A stretch of DNA of 64,000 nt, taken from the NCBI GenBank assembly GCA_902520695.1, contig CABYOT010000008.1:1-64000 (forward strand), written 5' to 3'. The stretch comes from an uncultured Pelagibacteraceae bacterium (GTDB lineage: Bacteria; Pseudomonadota; Alphaproteobacteria; Pelagibacterales; Pelagibacteraceae). The translations under genes and the position numbers were made by a program. A model generated the notes under the pieces. That model was not told the origin of the DNA. It did not search any database and saw nothing but the letters and a program-made list of their open reading frames with translations. Below, piece after piece: positions 48,576 through 56,198 of this stretch; position 1 is the first letter of the stretch; each line of letters opens with the position of its first letter.

Positions 48576-49474
48576 CAGCGTTCCTTTATCTTATTCATTA
48601 CTTTTACATAAACATTTCCAAAACCAAAAATCGTTACAAAAAGAATTACTGCAAAGGCTGAACTATAACCGGTTTTCCATTTTTCAAATGCTTCTCTTTT
48701 TAAATTTATTGAGGCGAGCTCTGTAGCTGACCCAGGGCCACCGGATGTAAGTTCGACGACCATATCAAACATTTTAAAATTCTCAATTCCCCTAAATAAT
48801 AATGCCAACAATAAAAATGGTAATACAGATGGTAATGTGATGTAAATAAATTGTTGCCATTTACTAGCTCTATCGACTTCTGCCGCTTCATATAAATAAT
48901 TTGGAACAGATCTTAGACCAGCCAAACAAATTAACATTGTAAAAGGTGTCCACATCCAAGTATCAACAATAACTATTGACCATGGCGCAAGTACACTTGA
49001 TCCAATCATATCAAAACTTCCAAAATCGTGGAAAAAATTAACAACATAATTGAACAAACCTACTTGAGGATTATAAAGATAAGTCCAAAACACACCCACA
49101 ACAGCAGGAGATAACATCATTGGTAACACTATTAAGGTAGTTAATAATTCATTACCTTTAAATTTCCTATTTAATAATAGAGCTAAACCTAGACCTATTA
49201 CTGCCTGAAGTAACAAAGTCCAAAACATAAAGTTTGCAGTAACCTGCATTTTTTCCCATATGGCTTCTTTATTTAGAACTTTTATATAATTTTTTAAACC
49301 GACAAATTGTGGTTCTCTTCCAATTTTATTTGCATAAAAATTTGTGAAAGACATTCTAATTGCGTAAATCAAAGGATAAATATTTATTGCTAATAAAAGA
49401 AACACAGAGGGGCCAATAAAAAGCCACGCTACAGCTTTATCAGACAGTCCTTTAAATTTTTTTTTAACGCTCAT
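48575..49474 (-). CDS. Carbohydrate ABC transporter permease (MalF/UgpA type)
   Basis: This is a 299-residue inner-membrane permease with six helices and the EAA motif YEAAEVDRASKWQQFIYITLP (about 198-218). I take the ATG at 49474; a TTG at 49489 would add five residues. It lies just after the hairpin that follows the binding-protein gene, so its expression depends on read-through. It overlaps the second permease gene by one base. Confidence 0.92.
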   Translation of the reverse strand: MSVKKKFKGLSDKAVAWLFIGPSVFLLLAINIYPLIYAIRMSFTNFYANKIGREPQFVGLKNYIKVLNKEAIWEKMQVTANFMFWTLLLQAVIGLGLALLLNRKFKGNELLTTLIVLPMMLSPAVVGVFWTYLYNPQVGLFNYVVNFFHDFGSFDMIGSSVLAPWSIVIVDTWMWTPFTMLICLAGLRSVPNYLYEAAEVDRASKWQQFIYITLPSVLPFLLLALLFRGIENFKMFDMVVELTSGGPGSATELASINLKREAFEKWKTGYSSAFAVILFVTIFGFGNVYVKVMNKIKER

Positions 49475-49486
49475 ATGATTTTTTAA

Positions 49487-49520
49487 CAAAAAAAGGGGAG
49501 ATTATATCCCCCCTCCTTTT
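49487..49520 (-). terminator. Terminator-like hairpin between the binding protein and permease genes
   Basis: On the minus strand, a GGGGGGA arm (49507-49513) pairs with TCTCCCC (49495-49501) across a 5-base loop, with one G-U pair and A/T extensions on both sides. A run of T follows. It would act as a partial terminator after the binding-protein gene, as in the TRAP operon at 29290-29324. Confidence 0.8.
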
Positions 49521-49542
49521 TTTTTATCTTCAAATAGTATTT

Positions 49543-50847
49543 TTAAAGTTTGCCGTCTGCTTCAAATACTTCAACCCACTCTTCAATGATTTTATCTAAA
49601 GCACCTTTAGCAGTTCCTTTTCCATTAACTACATAGTCATGAATAGCTTCCTGCATAGGTAACATTAACTCAACAAATGTTGGTTCTTGCCAAAAATCTT
49701 TGACTATCCCCATTGAGTCTAAGAAACCTTGTGCATAAACAGTAGATGTTGGAAAAGATGGAGAATTTAGAACATCATTATGACATGAATATCCTCCCAA
49801 ATCCCACCATTTTTGCTGAACATCTGGTCTTGCAAACCATTTAATATATTCTAATGCAAGATCTTGTTTATCTGAATATTTAACAACAGATATACCTTGA
49901 CCACCTAATGTGGCAGCAGCTACGTTTTGTTTTGGATTTGCAAAGAAACCACTAACTCTGCCGTCGCTATCTTCTTTAGAAACACCTGGCCAAAAAGCAT
50001 ACCAGTTCATTTGGAATGCAACTTGTCCTGATTTGTATGCATCTAAGTTTGCTACCATATAAGCATCAGAGTGTCCTGGAGGTGCACAGTCTTCATATAA
50101 TTTTCTGTAAAACTCTACAGCTTCTACTGCTTGAGGAGAATTGAAAAATCCTTCCATGTCATATGGTTTATTTGGATTTTCATATTCCATGCCCCATGCA
50201 TACATTGCAGCTGTAACACCCATTGTAATACCTTCAGATCCACGCTCTGTATTAATGGCTGCACCATATCTTTTTTGACCATCAATTTCTCTTCCTTGGA
50301 AGAATGAACACATATCATGTAATTGATTCCAATTTGCAGGAACTCCTAGATCATAACCATGTTTCTTTTTAAACTCAGAATTAAGTTCTGGTCTATCAAA
50401 CCAATCTTTTCTATAAGCCCAAGCTAATGCATCTCCCATAGCTGGTAATGCATAATAGTTTTCACTTCCTTTAGGCCAAGTTGAATATGCATAAACTGTT
50501 GCAGGTGAGAAATCATTCATTGAAATACCTTCTTTATCAAAGAAGTCATTCAATTTTACGTAGTGTCCGTAAACTGCACCAGCACCAATCCATTGTGAGT
50601 CACCGATTAACAAGTCAAAAGTTTTACCTTTGTTGTTAAGTTCGTTCAACATACGATCTGCAAAATTTGGCCATGGCACGAATTCGAAGTTGACATCTAT
50701 TCCTGTCTCCGCTGTAAACTCTTTGGTAAGTTCTTGTAAAGCATTAGCAGGGTCCCAAGCGGCCCATCCTAATGTGATTGACTTAGCATTTGAATTTGCA
50801 GAAAAAGTAAATAGAGAAACAAACAATAAAATCATTATTTTTTTCAT
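49543..50847 (-). CDS. Carbohydrate ABC transporter substrate-binding protein
   Basis: This is a 434-residue periplasmic binding protein of the extracellular family 1 type. The start is the ATG at 50847, which has AGGAG 5 bases upstream and gives a clean signal peptide (about 1-21, ending SNA); a longer frame to 50892 is unlikely. The mature protein shows the two-lobe layout: FVPWPNFADRMLNELN, LIGDSQWIGAGAVYGHYV, PAMGDALAWAYRKDW and GGQGISVVKYSDKQDLALEYIKW. Many Trp and Tyr in lobe contacts fit a polyol or sugar. It leads the operon to permeases, ATPases and DhaKL. Confidence 0.92.
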   Translation of the reverse strand: MKKIMILLFVSLFTFSANSNAKSITLGWAAWDPANALQELTKEFTAETGIDVNFEFVPWPNFADRMLNELNNKGKTFDLLIGDSQWIGAGAVYGHYVKLNDFFDKEGISMNDFSPATVYAYSTWPKGSENYYALPAMGDALAWAYRKDWFDRPELNSEFKKKHGYDLGVPANWNQLHDMCSFFQGREIDGQKRYGAAINTERGSEGITMGVTAAMYAWGMEYENPNKPYDMEGFFNSPQAVEAVEFYRKLYEDCAPPGHSDAYMVANLDAYKSGQVAFQMNWYAFWPGVSKEDSDGRVSGFFANPKQNVAAATLGGQGISVVKYSDKQDLALEYIKWFARPDVQQKWWDLGGYSCHNDVLNSPSFPTSTVYAQGFLDSMGIVKDFWQEPTFVELMLPMQEAIHDYVVNGKGTAKGALDKIIEEWVEVFEADGKL

Positions 50848-50868
50848 TTTATCTCCTATTAATTTAAT

Positions 50869-50882
50869 TATTCTTAAGAATA
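50869..50882. promoter_or_regulatory. 14-bp perfect palindrome in the divergent promoter region, candidate operator
   Basis: TATTCTTAAGAATA is a perfect inverted repeat 22 bases upstream of the binding-protein start. It lies in the 118-base region shared by the leftward ABC-DhaKL operon and the rightward isomerase-dehydrogenase operon. This placement fits a repressor site serving both. No regulator gene is adjacent. Confidence 0.45.
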
Positions 50883-50965
50883 GTCTATCCAAGAAGACTT
50901 GTGCCTGCTAGTATTTTTTTTTGTAAAAAATAGTTTATGTAAAAAATTAAAGAGAAAGGGGAATT

Positions 50966-52021
50966 ATGAACAAAATAAAAGGTCCTGCAATTTTCCTAGC
51001 ACAATTTGTAGGCGAAGATGCACCATTTAATTCTTTAAATAATATTTGTAAATGGGCATCATCTCTTGGTTATAAAGGTGTACAAATTCCTAGTTGGGAC
51101 GGTAGATTAATTGATTTAAAAAAAGCATCTGAAAGTAAAGATTATTGTGATGAGGTTAAGGGAATTGCTAAATCACACAATCTAGAAATTACAGAATTAT
51201 CAACTCACCTTCAGGGTCAACTTGTTGCAGTGCATCCTGCTTATGATACTGCTTTTGATGGTTTTGCTGCGCCTGAAGTAAGAGGAAATCCTAAAGCAAG
51301 ACAAGAATGGGCTGTAAATCAATTGATGATGGCTGCAAAGGCATCAAACAGTCTAGGAATAGATAAACATGTAACTTTCTCAGGAGCACTTGCTTGGCCT
51401 TATGTTTATCCTTGGCCACAAAGACCTGAAGGTCTAATTGAAAATGCTTTTGATGAATTATCAAAAAGATGGAAGCCTATTCTTGATCACTTTGATCATA
51501 ATGGAGTTGATTTATGTTATGAAATACATCCAGGTGAAGATCTTCATGATGGTATAACTTTTGAAATGTTCTTAGAAAGAGTTGGTAATCATAAAAGATG
51601 TAATATGCTTTTTGATCCAAGTCATTATGTTCTGCAACATCTGGATTATTTAGCTCATATTGATATTTATCATGATAAGATAAAAATGTTTCACGTTAAA
51701 GATGCTGAGTTAAACCCATCTGGAAAACAAGGTGTTTATGGTGGTTTTCAGTCTTGGGTTAATAGAGCTGGTAGATTTAGATCACTTGGGGATGGACAGG
51801 TTGATTTTAAATCCATATTTTCAAAACTAACCTCATATAATTACGATGGTTGGGCAGTTCTTGAATGGGAATGCTGTCTTAAACATCCAGAAGATGGAGC
51901 AAGAGAGGGAGCGGAATTCATAAAAAATCACATTATTAATACAACAGAAAAAGCTTTTGATGATTTTGCAGGTAGTGGAGCTGACAATGAAGCAAACAAA
52001 AAAATGCTTGGCATTAATTAA
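50966..52021 (+). CDS. Sugar phosphate isomerase/epimerase-like TIM-barrel protein
   Basis: This is a 351-residue xylose-isomerase-like TIM barrel (AP endonuclease 2 superfamily). Likely metal ligands stand in CYEIHPGEDL, FDPSHYV, MFHVKDAEL and LEWECC, the usual Glu-Asp/His-His-Glu order. A GGGG ribosome site precedes the ATG. Its stop overlaps the next gene's start (TAATG). Family members interconvert aldoses and ketoses or epimerise them; next to a ketose kinase this suggests conversion of an imported aldose-type sugar to a ketose. Confidence 0.85.
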   Translation: MNKIKGPAIFLAQFVGEDAPFNSLNNICKWASSLGYKGVQIPSWDGRLIDLKKASESKDYCDEVKGIAKSHNLEITELSTHLQGQLVAVHPAYDTAFDGFAAPEVRGNPKARQEWAVNQLMMAAKASNSLGIDKHVTFSGALAWPYVYPWPQRPEGLIENAFDELSKRWKPILDHFDHNGVDLCYEIHPGEDLHDGITFEMFLERVGNHKRCNMLFDPSHYVLQHLDYLAHIDIYHDKIKMFHVKDAELNPSGKQGVYGGFQSWVNRAGRFRSLGDGQVDFKSIFSKLTSYNYDGWAVLEWECCLKHPEDGAREGAEFIKNHIINTTEKAFDDFAGSGADNEANKKMLGIN

Positions 52022-53175
52022 TGAATAGAAAAATACGCATCGGCATGGTTGGTGGTGGTAAAGATGCTTTTATTGGAGGTGTTCATAGAATAGCTTTAAG
52101 ACTTGATGGGTACTATGAATTAGTTGCAGGATCATTTTCGTCTGACTTTGAAAATTCAAAAGAAACTGGAAAAGATCTTGGTCTAGAAAATGATAGGATC
52201 TATAAAACCTATCAAGAGATGGCTGAAAAAGAGTCAACTAGACCTGATGGTATTGATGTAGTTTCAATAGTAACACCAAATCATTTACATGTGCCTATTG
52301 CAAAAATTTTTGCAGAAAAAGGGATACATATTATTTGTGATAAGCCAATTGGTATTTCTAGTGAAGAAGCAATAGATCTTAAAAAGGTAATTGAAAGCAA
52401 AAAATTAATATTTGCTTTGACACATAATTACACTGGATATCCTATGGTTCGACATGCAAGATCTTTAGTTCAAAAAGGGGACTTGGGTTCTTTAAGAGTT
52501 ATTCAAGCTGAATATCCACAAGATTGGTTAACAACAAAAGCAGAGGATAGTGGATTAAAGCAAGCTGAATGGAGAACTGATCCTAATAGATCCGGCGCTG
52601 GTGGTTGTATAGGAGATATTGGAACTCATGCTTATAATTTGATTAAGTTTATCACTGGATTAGAGGTAGATGAAATTTCAGCTGATATTCATACATTTGT
52701 TGAAGGGAGAAAAGTAGATGATAATGCCCAAATAATGCTAAGATTTAAAGGAGGTGCAAAAGGATCAATATGGTCAAGCCAAGTAGCAGTTGGAAATGAA
52801 AATAATCTTAAAATTAGAATATATGGAGAAAATGCAGGAATTGAGTGGAGGCAAGAAGATCCAAATTACCTGAGTTATAATAAATTTGGTAACCCTGCTC
52901 AAAACATTACAAGAGGGAGCAATATCACGAGTGAAGAAGCTAAAAATGTAACAAGAATTCCTCAGGGTCATCCAGAAGGTTATTTAGAGGGTTTTGCTAA
53001 TATTTATAGTGATGTTTACAAAGATCTTTCAGCTAATATTAATAAACAAGAATATGATAAATCAAAAAATTGTTACCCCACTATTGATGATGGAATTGAC
53101 GGAATGAAATTTATAGAAAAAGTGATTAAGTCTAGTAAGAATAATAGTAAATGGATTCAATTTAATTCTAATTAA
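52021..53175 (+). CDS. Gfo/Idh/MocA-family NAD(P)-dependent sugar dehydrogenase
   Basis: This is a 384-residue oxidoreductase. The Rossmann motif MVGGGKDAFIGGVH is at residues 9-22, with one extra residue compared with GxGxxG. The catalytic Lys108 lies in CDKPIG, and Asp199 and His203 in GDIGTHAYNL. Relatives act on inositols, glucosides, apiose, levoglucosan and other cyclic or branched sugars. It is co-translated with the isomerase-like gene and is divergent from the ABC-DhaKL operon, so it probably oxidises the same imported sugar or polyol. Confidence 0.88.
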   Translation: MNRKIRIGMVGGGKDAFIGGVHRIALRLDGYYELVAGSFSSDFENSKETGKDLGLENDRIYKTYQEMAEKESTRPDGIDVVSIVTPNHLHVPIAKIFAEKGIHIICDKPIGISSEEAIDLKKVIESKKLIFALTHNYTGYPMVRHARSLVQKGDLGSLRVIQAEYPQDWLTTKAEDSGLKQAEWRTDPNRSGAGGCIGDIGTHAYNLIKFITGLEVDEISADIHTFVEGRKVDDNAQIMLRFKGGAKGSIWSSQVAVGNENNLKIRIYGENAGIEWRQEDPNYLSYNKFGNPAQNITRGSNITSEEAKNVTRIPQGHPEGYLEGFANIYSDVYKDLSANINKQEYDKSKNCYPTIDDGIDGMKFIEKVIKSSKNNSKWIQFNSN

Positions 53176-53224
53176 TTTTTATTTAAAAAAATTATAATTT
53201 AAAATACTTAAAACTAAATTTTAT

Positions 53225-54061
53225 ATGTTAGATTTTATTAAAAATAAAACACCATTAATTATTTGTGATATTGGTGCTAGTCCGATTGATAAAACAGATT
53301 TTATTGATGAATTGTACAAAGGAACATATAGCCAAATTATTGGATTTGAACCCAATATAGAAGAATATAAAAAATTAAAAACAACAGATCCAAATAAAAA
53401 ATTTTATAATTGTGCACTAGGAGATTGTGAAGATAAAATACTTAATATTTGTAAAGTGCCCGGAATGTCCTCATTTCTAGAACCTAATTTAGATTATCTT
53501 AAAAAATTTCATGGTTTTGAGGAATGGGCAAAAATTACATCTCAGGAAAAAGTTAAAACAAAAAAATTAAACGAAATAGATGAAAAAATTGATTTTATAA
53601 AAATTGATGTTCAGGGTTACGAATATGAAATATTAATTAATGGTTTAGAAAAACTTAAAAATGTTAAAGTGATTCAAATAGAAACTTCACCATTTCCTTT
53701 ATATCATGGTGAAAAATTTTCATCTGAAATTTTGAGATTAATAGAAAATTCTGGATTTATGCTTCATATGTTTAATAATATAAATACTAGAGTATTCAAA
53801 CCAATGATTTTAGGAAATAATAAAATGATGGGACTCAATCATTTATTTCAGCTTGACTGCGTTATGGTAAAAAATTTTGAGGAAATAAATAAACTTTCTT
53901 TGGAAAGTATGACTAAATTAATTTTAATTATGTTTTATTCATTTAAGTCTTATGATTTTGTTGATTATTTAATAAGTTTGATGGATGAGAAATATAGAAC
54001 TAATAGCCTGGAAAAATATAGACTTTTACTTAAAAATTTAAAATTGAGTAAAAAGTATTAG
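53225..54061 (+). CDS. FkbM-family SAM-dependent methyltransferase
   Basis: This is a 278-residue protein. The SAM-binding start is IICDIGASPID near residue 12, with GFEPNIEEY near 39, where the acidic residue contacts the ribose. The FkbM block IDFIKIDVQGYEYEIL (about 121-136) is followed by VIQIETS. FkbM enzymes methylate hydroxyls of sugars, lipids or natural products. The C-terminal 70 residues are helical and Lys-rich, beyond the usual domain. It follows the Gfo/Idh gene by 49 bases; a functional link is possible but not shown. Confidence 0.85.
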   Translation: MLDFIKNKTPLIICDIGASPIDKTDFIDELYKGTYSQIIGFEPNIEEYKKLKTTDPNKKFYNCALGDCEDKILNICKVPGMSSFLEPNLDYLKKFHGFEEWAKITSQEKVKTKKLNEIDEKIDFIKIDVQGYEYEILINGLEKLKNVKVIQIETSPFPLYHGEKFSSEILRLIENSGFMLHMFNNINTRVFKPMILGNNKMMGLNHLFQLDCVMVKNFEEINKLSLESMTKLILIMFYSFKSYDFVDYLISLMDEKYRTNSLEKYRLLLKNLKLSKKY

Positions 54062-54230
54062 TTTTTGTAGAAAGTAAATTGTTAGACCCATATTGGTCAT
54101 AAAAAAAGTTTAAATATTTGAAATTAAAATTCTTAAAAGATAAATTATTTTTACCATATCTCATGGTGAAAAAGAGATCGATATCGCATCGGTTAAAAGC
54201 GAGTTTTGGAAAAACAAACAAGGAGAGTGT

Positions 54231-54422
54231 ATGAAGAGAATGCACAGAGTGTTAAGTTCGTTTAGCCGAGGCTCAAAGAACGCTAAGCTAAATCAACTTA
54301 TGTTTAGAAATTTGAAAACTGTAGAAACTAATGCAAATGGCACAAGTGGATATGTTATCAAATCAGGAAAAAACTCTGGAGAAACATTAGCTCACATAAA
54401 GAAAGAGGCTAAAAAGTTTTAG
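54231..54422 (+). CDS. Small basic protein, 63 residues, function unknown
   Basis: The protein is very rich in Lys, Arg, Asn and Ser, begins MKRMHRVLSSFSRGSK and ends IKKEAKKF. No membrane helix or Cys is present. Evidence for a real gene is the strong AAGGAG site 5 bases before the ATG and a stable terminator starting 14 bases after the stop. It is preceded by a 169-base gap, one of the longest in the window, which suggests its own promoter. A nucleic-acid-binding role would fit the charge, but I recognise no family. Confidence 0.75.
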   Translation: MKRMHRVLSSFSRGSKNAKLNQLMFRNLKTVETNANGTSGYVIKSGKNSGETLAHIKKEAKKF

Positions 54423-54435
54423 CTTAAAAAATGAG

Positions 54436-54467
54436 ATATGGGGCATGTAAAAATAACTGCCCCATAT
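54436..54467. terminator. Hairpin terminator between convergent genes
   Basis: A perfect 10-base-pair stem (ATATGGGGCA at 54436-54445 and its complement at 54458-54467) with a 12-base loop follows the small basic protein gene. A short T tract follows on the plus strand, and a T6 tract lies a few bases beyond on the minus strand, so it can serve the convergent cupin gene as well. Confidence 0.8.
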
Positions 54468-54491
54468 TTGAAAATTTACTTATCCACCAAT

Positions 54492-54893
54492 CTATTTTAC
54501 TGGGGTCATAATTTTTTGACCTTCAACACCCATAGCAACAACAATTGCTTTGACAGGAATATCTCCAATATTTTTAGATTCATGAGCTATACCTACATCT
54601 TCAATGAAAGCATCTCCAGCTTTATAAACATAGCTTTTGCCACCTTGAGTAAGTTCAATTTCTCCTTGTTGTATCATTATTAAAACAGGGAATGAGTGAG
54701 TATGTGGAACTACAGGACCTCCTACAGGCACAGTAAATTCAAAAGCTGTGATCTTTGCTTTTCCTGATGGATAAACAATATCGTTACCCATACCAGTCTG
54801 ACTAGTTGATAAAATTCTTTTTACATGACCATCAGCAAAAACAGAGCTGTTTAAACCAAATAATACAAATAAAATAAGAATAATTTTTTTCAT
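54492..54893 (-). CDS. Exported cupin-domain protein
   Basis: This is a 133-residue protein with a signal peptide (about 1-20, ending FADG). One cupin barrel is visible: PVVPHTHSFPVLIMIQQGEIEL with two His metal ligands, then KAGDAFIEDVGIAHESKN with a third His. It is probably periplasmic. Cupins of this size have many functions; none can be chosen here. A Fur-box-like inverted repeat lies 20 bases upstream of the start codon. Confidence 0.85.
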   Translation of the reverse strand: MKKIILILFVLFGLNSSVFADGHVKRILSTSQTGMGNDIVYPSGKAKITAFEFTVPVGGPVVPHTHSFPVLIMIQQGEIELTQGGKSYVYKAGDAFIEDVGIAHESKNIGDIPVKAIVVAMGVEGQKIMTPVK

Positions 54894-54913
54894 AAAATTC
54901 CTTTCTGATTATT

Positions 54914-54929
54914 GATAATGCTTATTATC
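54914..54929. promoter_or_regulatory. GATAAT-4-ATTATC inverted repeat upstream of the cupin gene, candidate Fur-type site
   Basis: GATAATGCTTATTATC is an inverted repeat with 6-base arms and a 4-base centre, and flanking bases extend it to TGATAAT/ATTATCA. The half-sites equal those of Fur boxes, though the usual spacing is one base. It lies 20 bases before the cupin start. It could instead be a weak transcript hairpin after the SOUL gene. Confidence 0.35.
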
Positions 54930-54966
54930 AGAAGATAGGAATTAATATATATGACAAAATGTTGAA

Positions 54967-55539
54967 CTATTTGCTCCACTCAACTCTAAACATGACTTCA
55001 TTGCGTCTCATCATGGGAAGTGTAAAAGGCCCATTATAGGTTGCTCTTATTGCTGATCCTTTAATGATCACTTTATCCTCTAAAAGTTTTTTATTGAGAA
55101 TTTCCTTATGTTTGAAGAAATTATTATCTGAGGCTCTTCCAGAATATTCTATTACAGCAAATAAACCTTCTTCTATTGTTGAGATTTTAACATCTGAATT
55201 TGTGGGTATAGGTGCATTCTCTTTTGTAAATTTCGATGGAAGATAAAATTGCATGTAGTATCCATTGTCTTTCACACCCTGTGTTACTGGCACAGTCATT
55301 TTAATTTCTTGGGATTTATTGTTCTGACCTGAAATATATTTAAAAAGTTTTCTAAAACTACCGTCATCATTTCTACTTACAACTTCGACAACTAGACGGT
55401 CTTTATAATGTCTCACTTCGTATATTTCAGATTTATATACTACATCATATTGAGATTCTTCGTAAGCCATTGAAGTAGAGTAAGGTAAAATACAGAATAT
55501 ATAAATCAAAAAAGATATTGATATTATTGATTTTCTCAT
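54967..55539 (-). CDS. SOUL-family heme-binding-like protein, exported
   Basis: This is a 190-residue protein with a signal peptide (about 1-24). The SOUL domain begins with YEESQYDVVYKSEIYEVRHY and continues with RKLFKYISGQNNKSQEIKMTVPV (about 63-85) and the end VMFRVEW. SOUL proteins bind heme or tetrapyrroles in some organisms; in others binding is uncertain. It directly follows the NAD(P)H-binding protein gene and lies upstream of the cupin gene. Confidence 0.88.
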   Translation of the reverse strand: MRKSIISISFLIYIFCILPYSTSMAYEESQYDVVYKSEIYEVRHYKDRLVVEVVSRNDDGSFRKLFKYISGQNNKSQEIKMTVPVTQGVKDNGYYMQFYLPSKFTKENAPIPTNSDVKISTIEEGLFAVIEYSGRASDNNFFKHKEILNKKLLEDKVIIKGSAIRATYNGPFTLPMMRRNEVMFRVEWSK

Positions 55540-56196
55540 TTAGTTAGATCCTAACTCTTGCAACCTATCAGACAAATAAGTTTGCTCACTATTATTTCCT
55601 GAAGCAAGTTTGATCATTGCATTCACAACTATCTCAACTTTTATTGGAGTATATTTTTTAAATCCACCAAAAAAGAATAAAGATAGAAATTTCATCACAG
55701 GGATTCCTAAAACCTCAACAATTCTAAAGTCTTTTCTGTTTCCAACTAAAAATGAAGGTTGAACAATACTTAAGTTTGAAAATCCAATATTTTTAAGCTT
55801 CTCTTCTACTTGTCCTTTATTTTTTAAATATGTACTTGAGGCTTTTGGGTTTGCTCCAATTGAGGATACGTAAATAAAATTACTAATTGAATTAAATTTT
55901 GCAATTTTTGCTAAATGTACAGGCAAGTCATATTCTATTCTTCTATATTCATTTTTATCGGGTGTATCTTTATGAGTTGTGCCAATACAAAAAAAACAGT
56001 CATCACCTGTTAATTTTTCTTTTAAAGTGTCTAAATCTAAAAAATCAGTTTTAATTACCTCAACTTTCGCATTATCAATAGAGGGTAATTTTCTAACAAA
56101 TATTTTTATTTTATTGTAAGTATTATTGTTGATTAAATTATCTAGTAAATTAGATCCAATTAACCCAGATGAGCCAAATAAAACCGCTGTTTTCAT
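55540..56196 (-). CDS. NAD(P)-binding atypical SDR / oxidoreductase
   Basis: This is a 218-residue Rossmann-fold protein. The N-terminal motif is VLFGSSGLIGSNLL (residues 5-18), matching GxxGxxG. The region FIYVSSIGANPKASSTYLKNKGQVEEKL contains the Ser/Tyr/Lys site typical of extended SDR relatives of the HTATIP2/YwnB type. Its substrate is unknown. It adjoins the SOUL gene with no gap and follows the aminotransferase gene by 2 bases. Confidence 0.85.
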   Translation of the reverse strand: MKTAVLFGSSGLIGSNLLDNLINNNTYNKIKIFVRKLPSIDNAKVEVIKTDFLDLDTLKEKLTGDDCFFCIGTTHKDTPDKNEYRRIEYDLPVHLAKIAKFNSISNFIYVSSIGANPKASSTYLKNKGQVEEKLKNIGFSNLSIVQPSFLVGNRKDFRIVEVLGIPVMKFLSLFFFGGFKKYTPIKVEIVVNAMIKLASGNNSEQTYLSDRLQELGSN

Positions 56197-56198
56197 TG

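Noticed and set aside
54030-54245. 71-residue minus-strand frame covering the gap before the small basic protein
   Set aside because: It overlaps the FkbM end and the start of the small protein, has no ribosome site and looks like random AT-rich sequence.
54438-54683. 81-residue frame on the plus strand
   Set aside because: It starts inside the terminator and lies antisense to the cupin gene.
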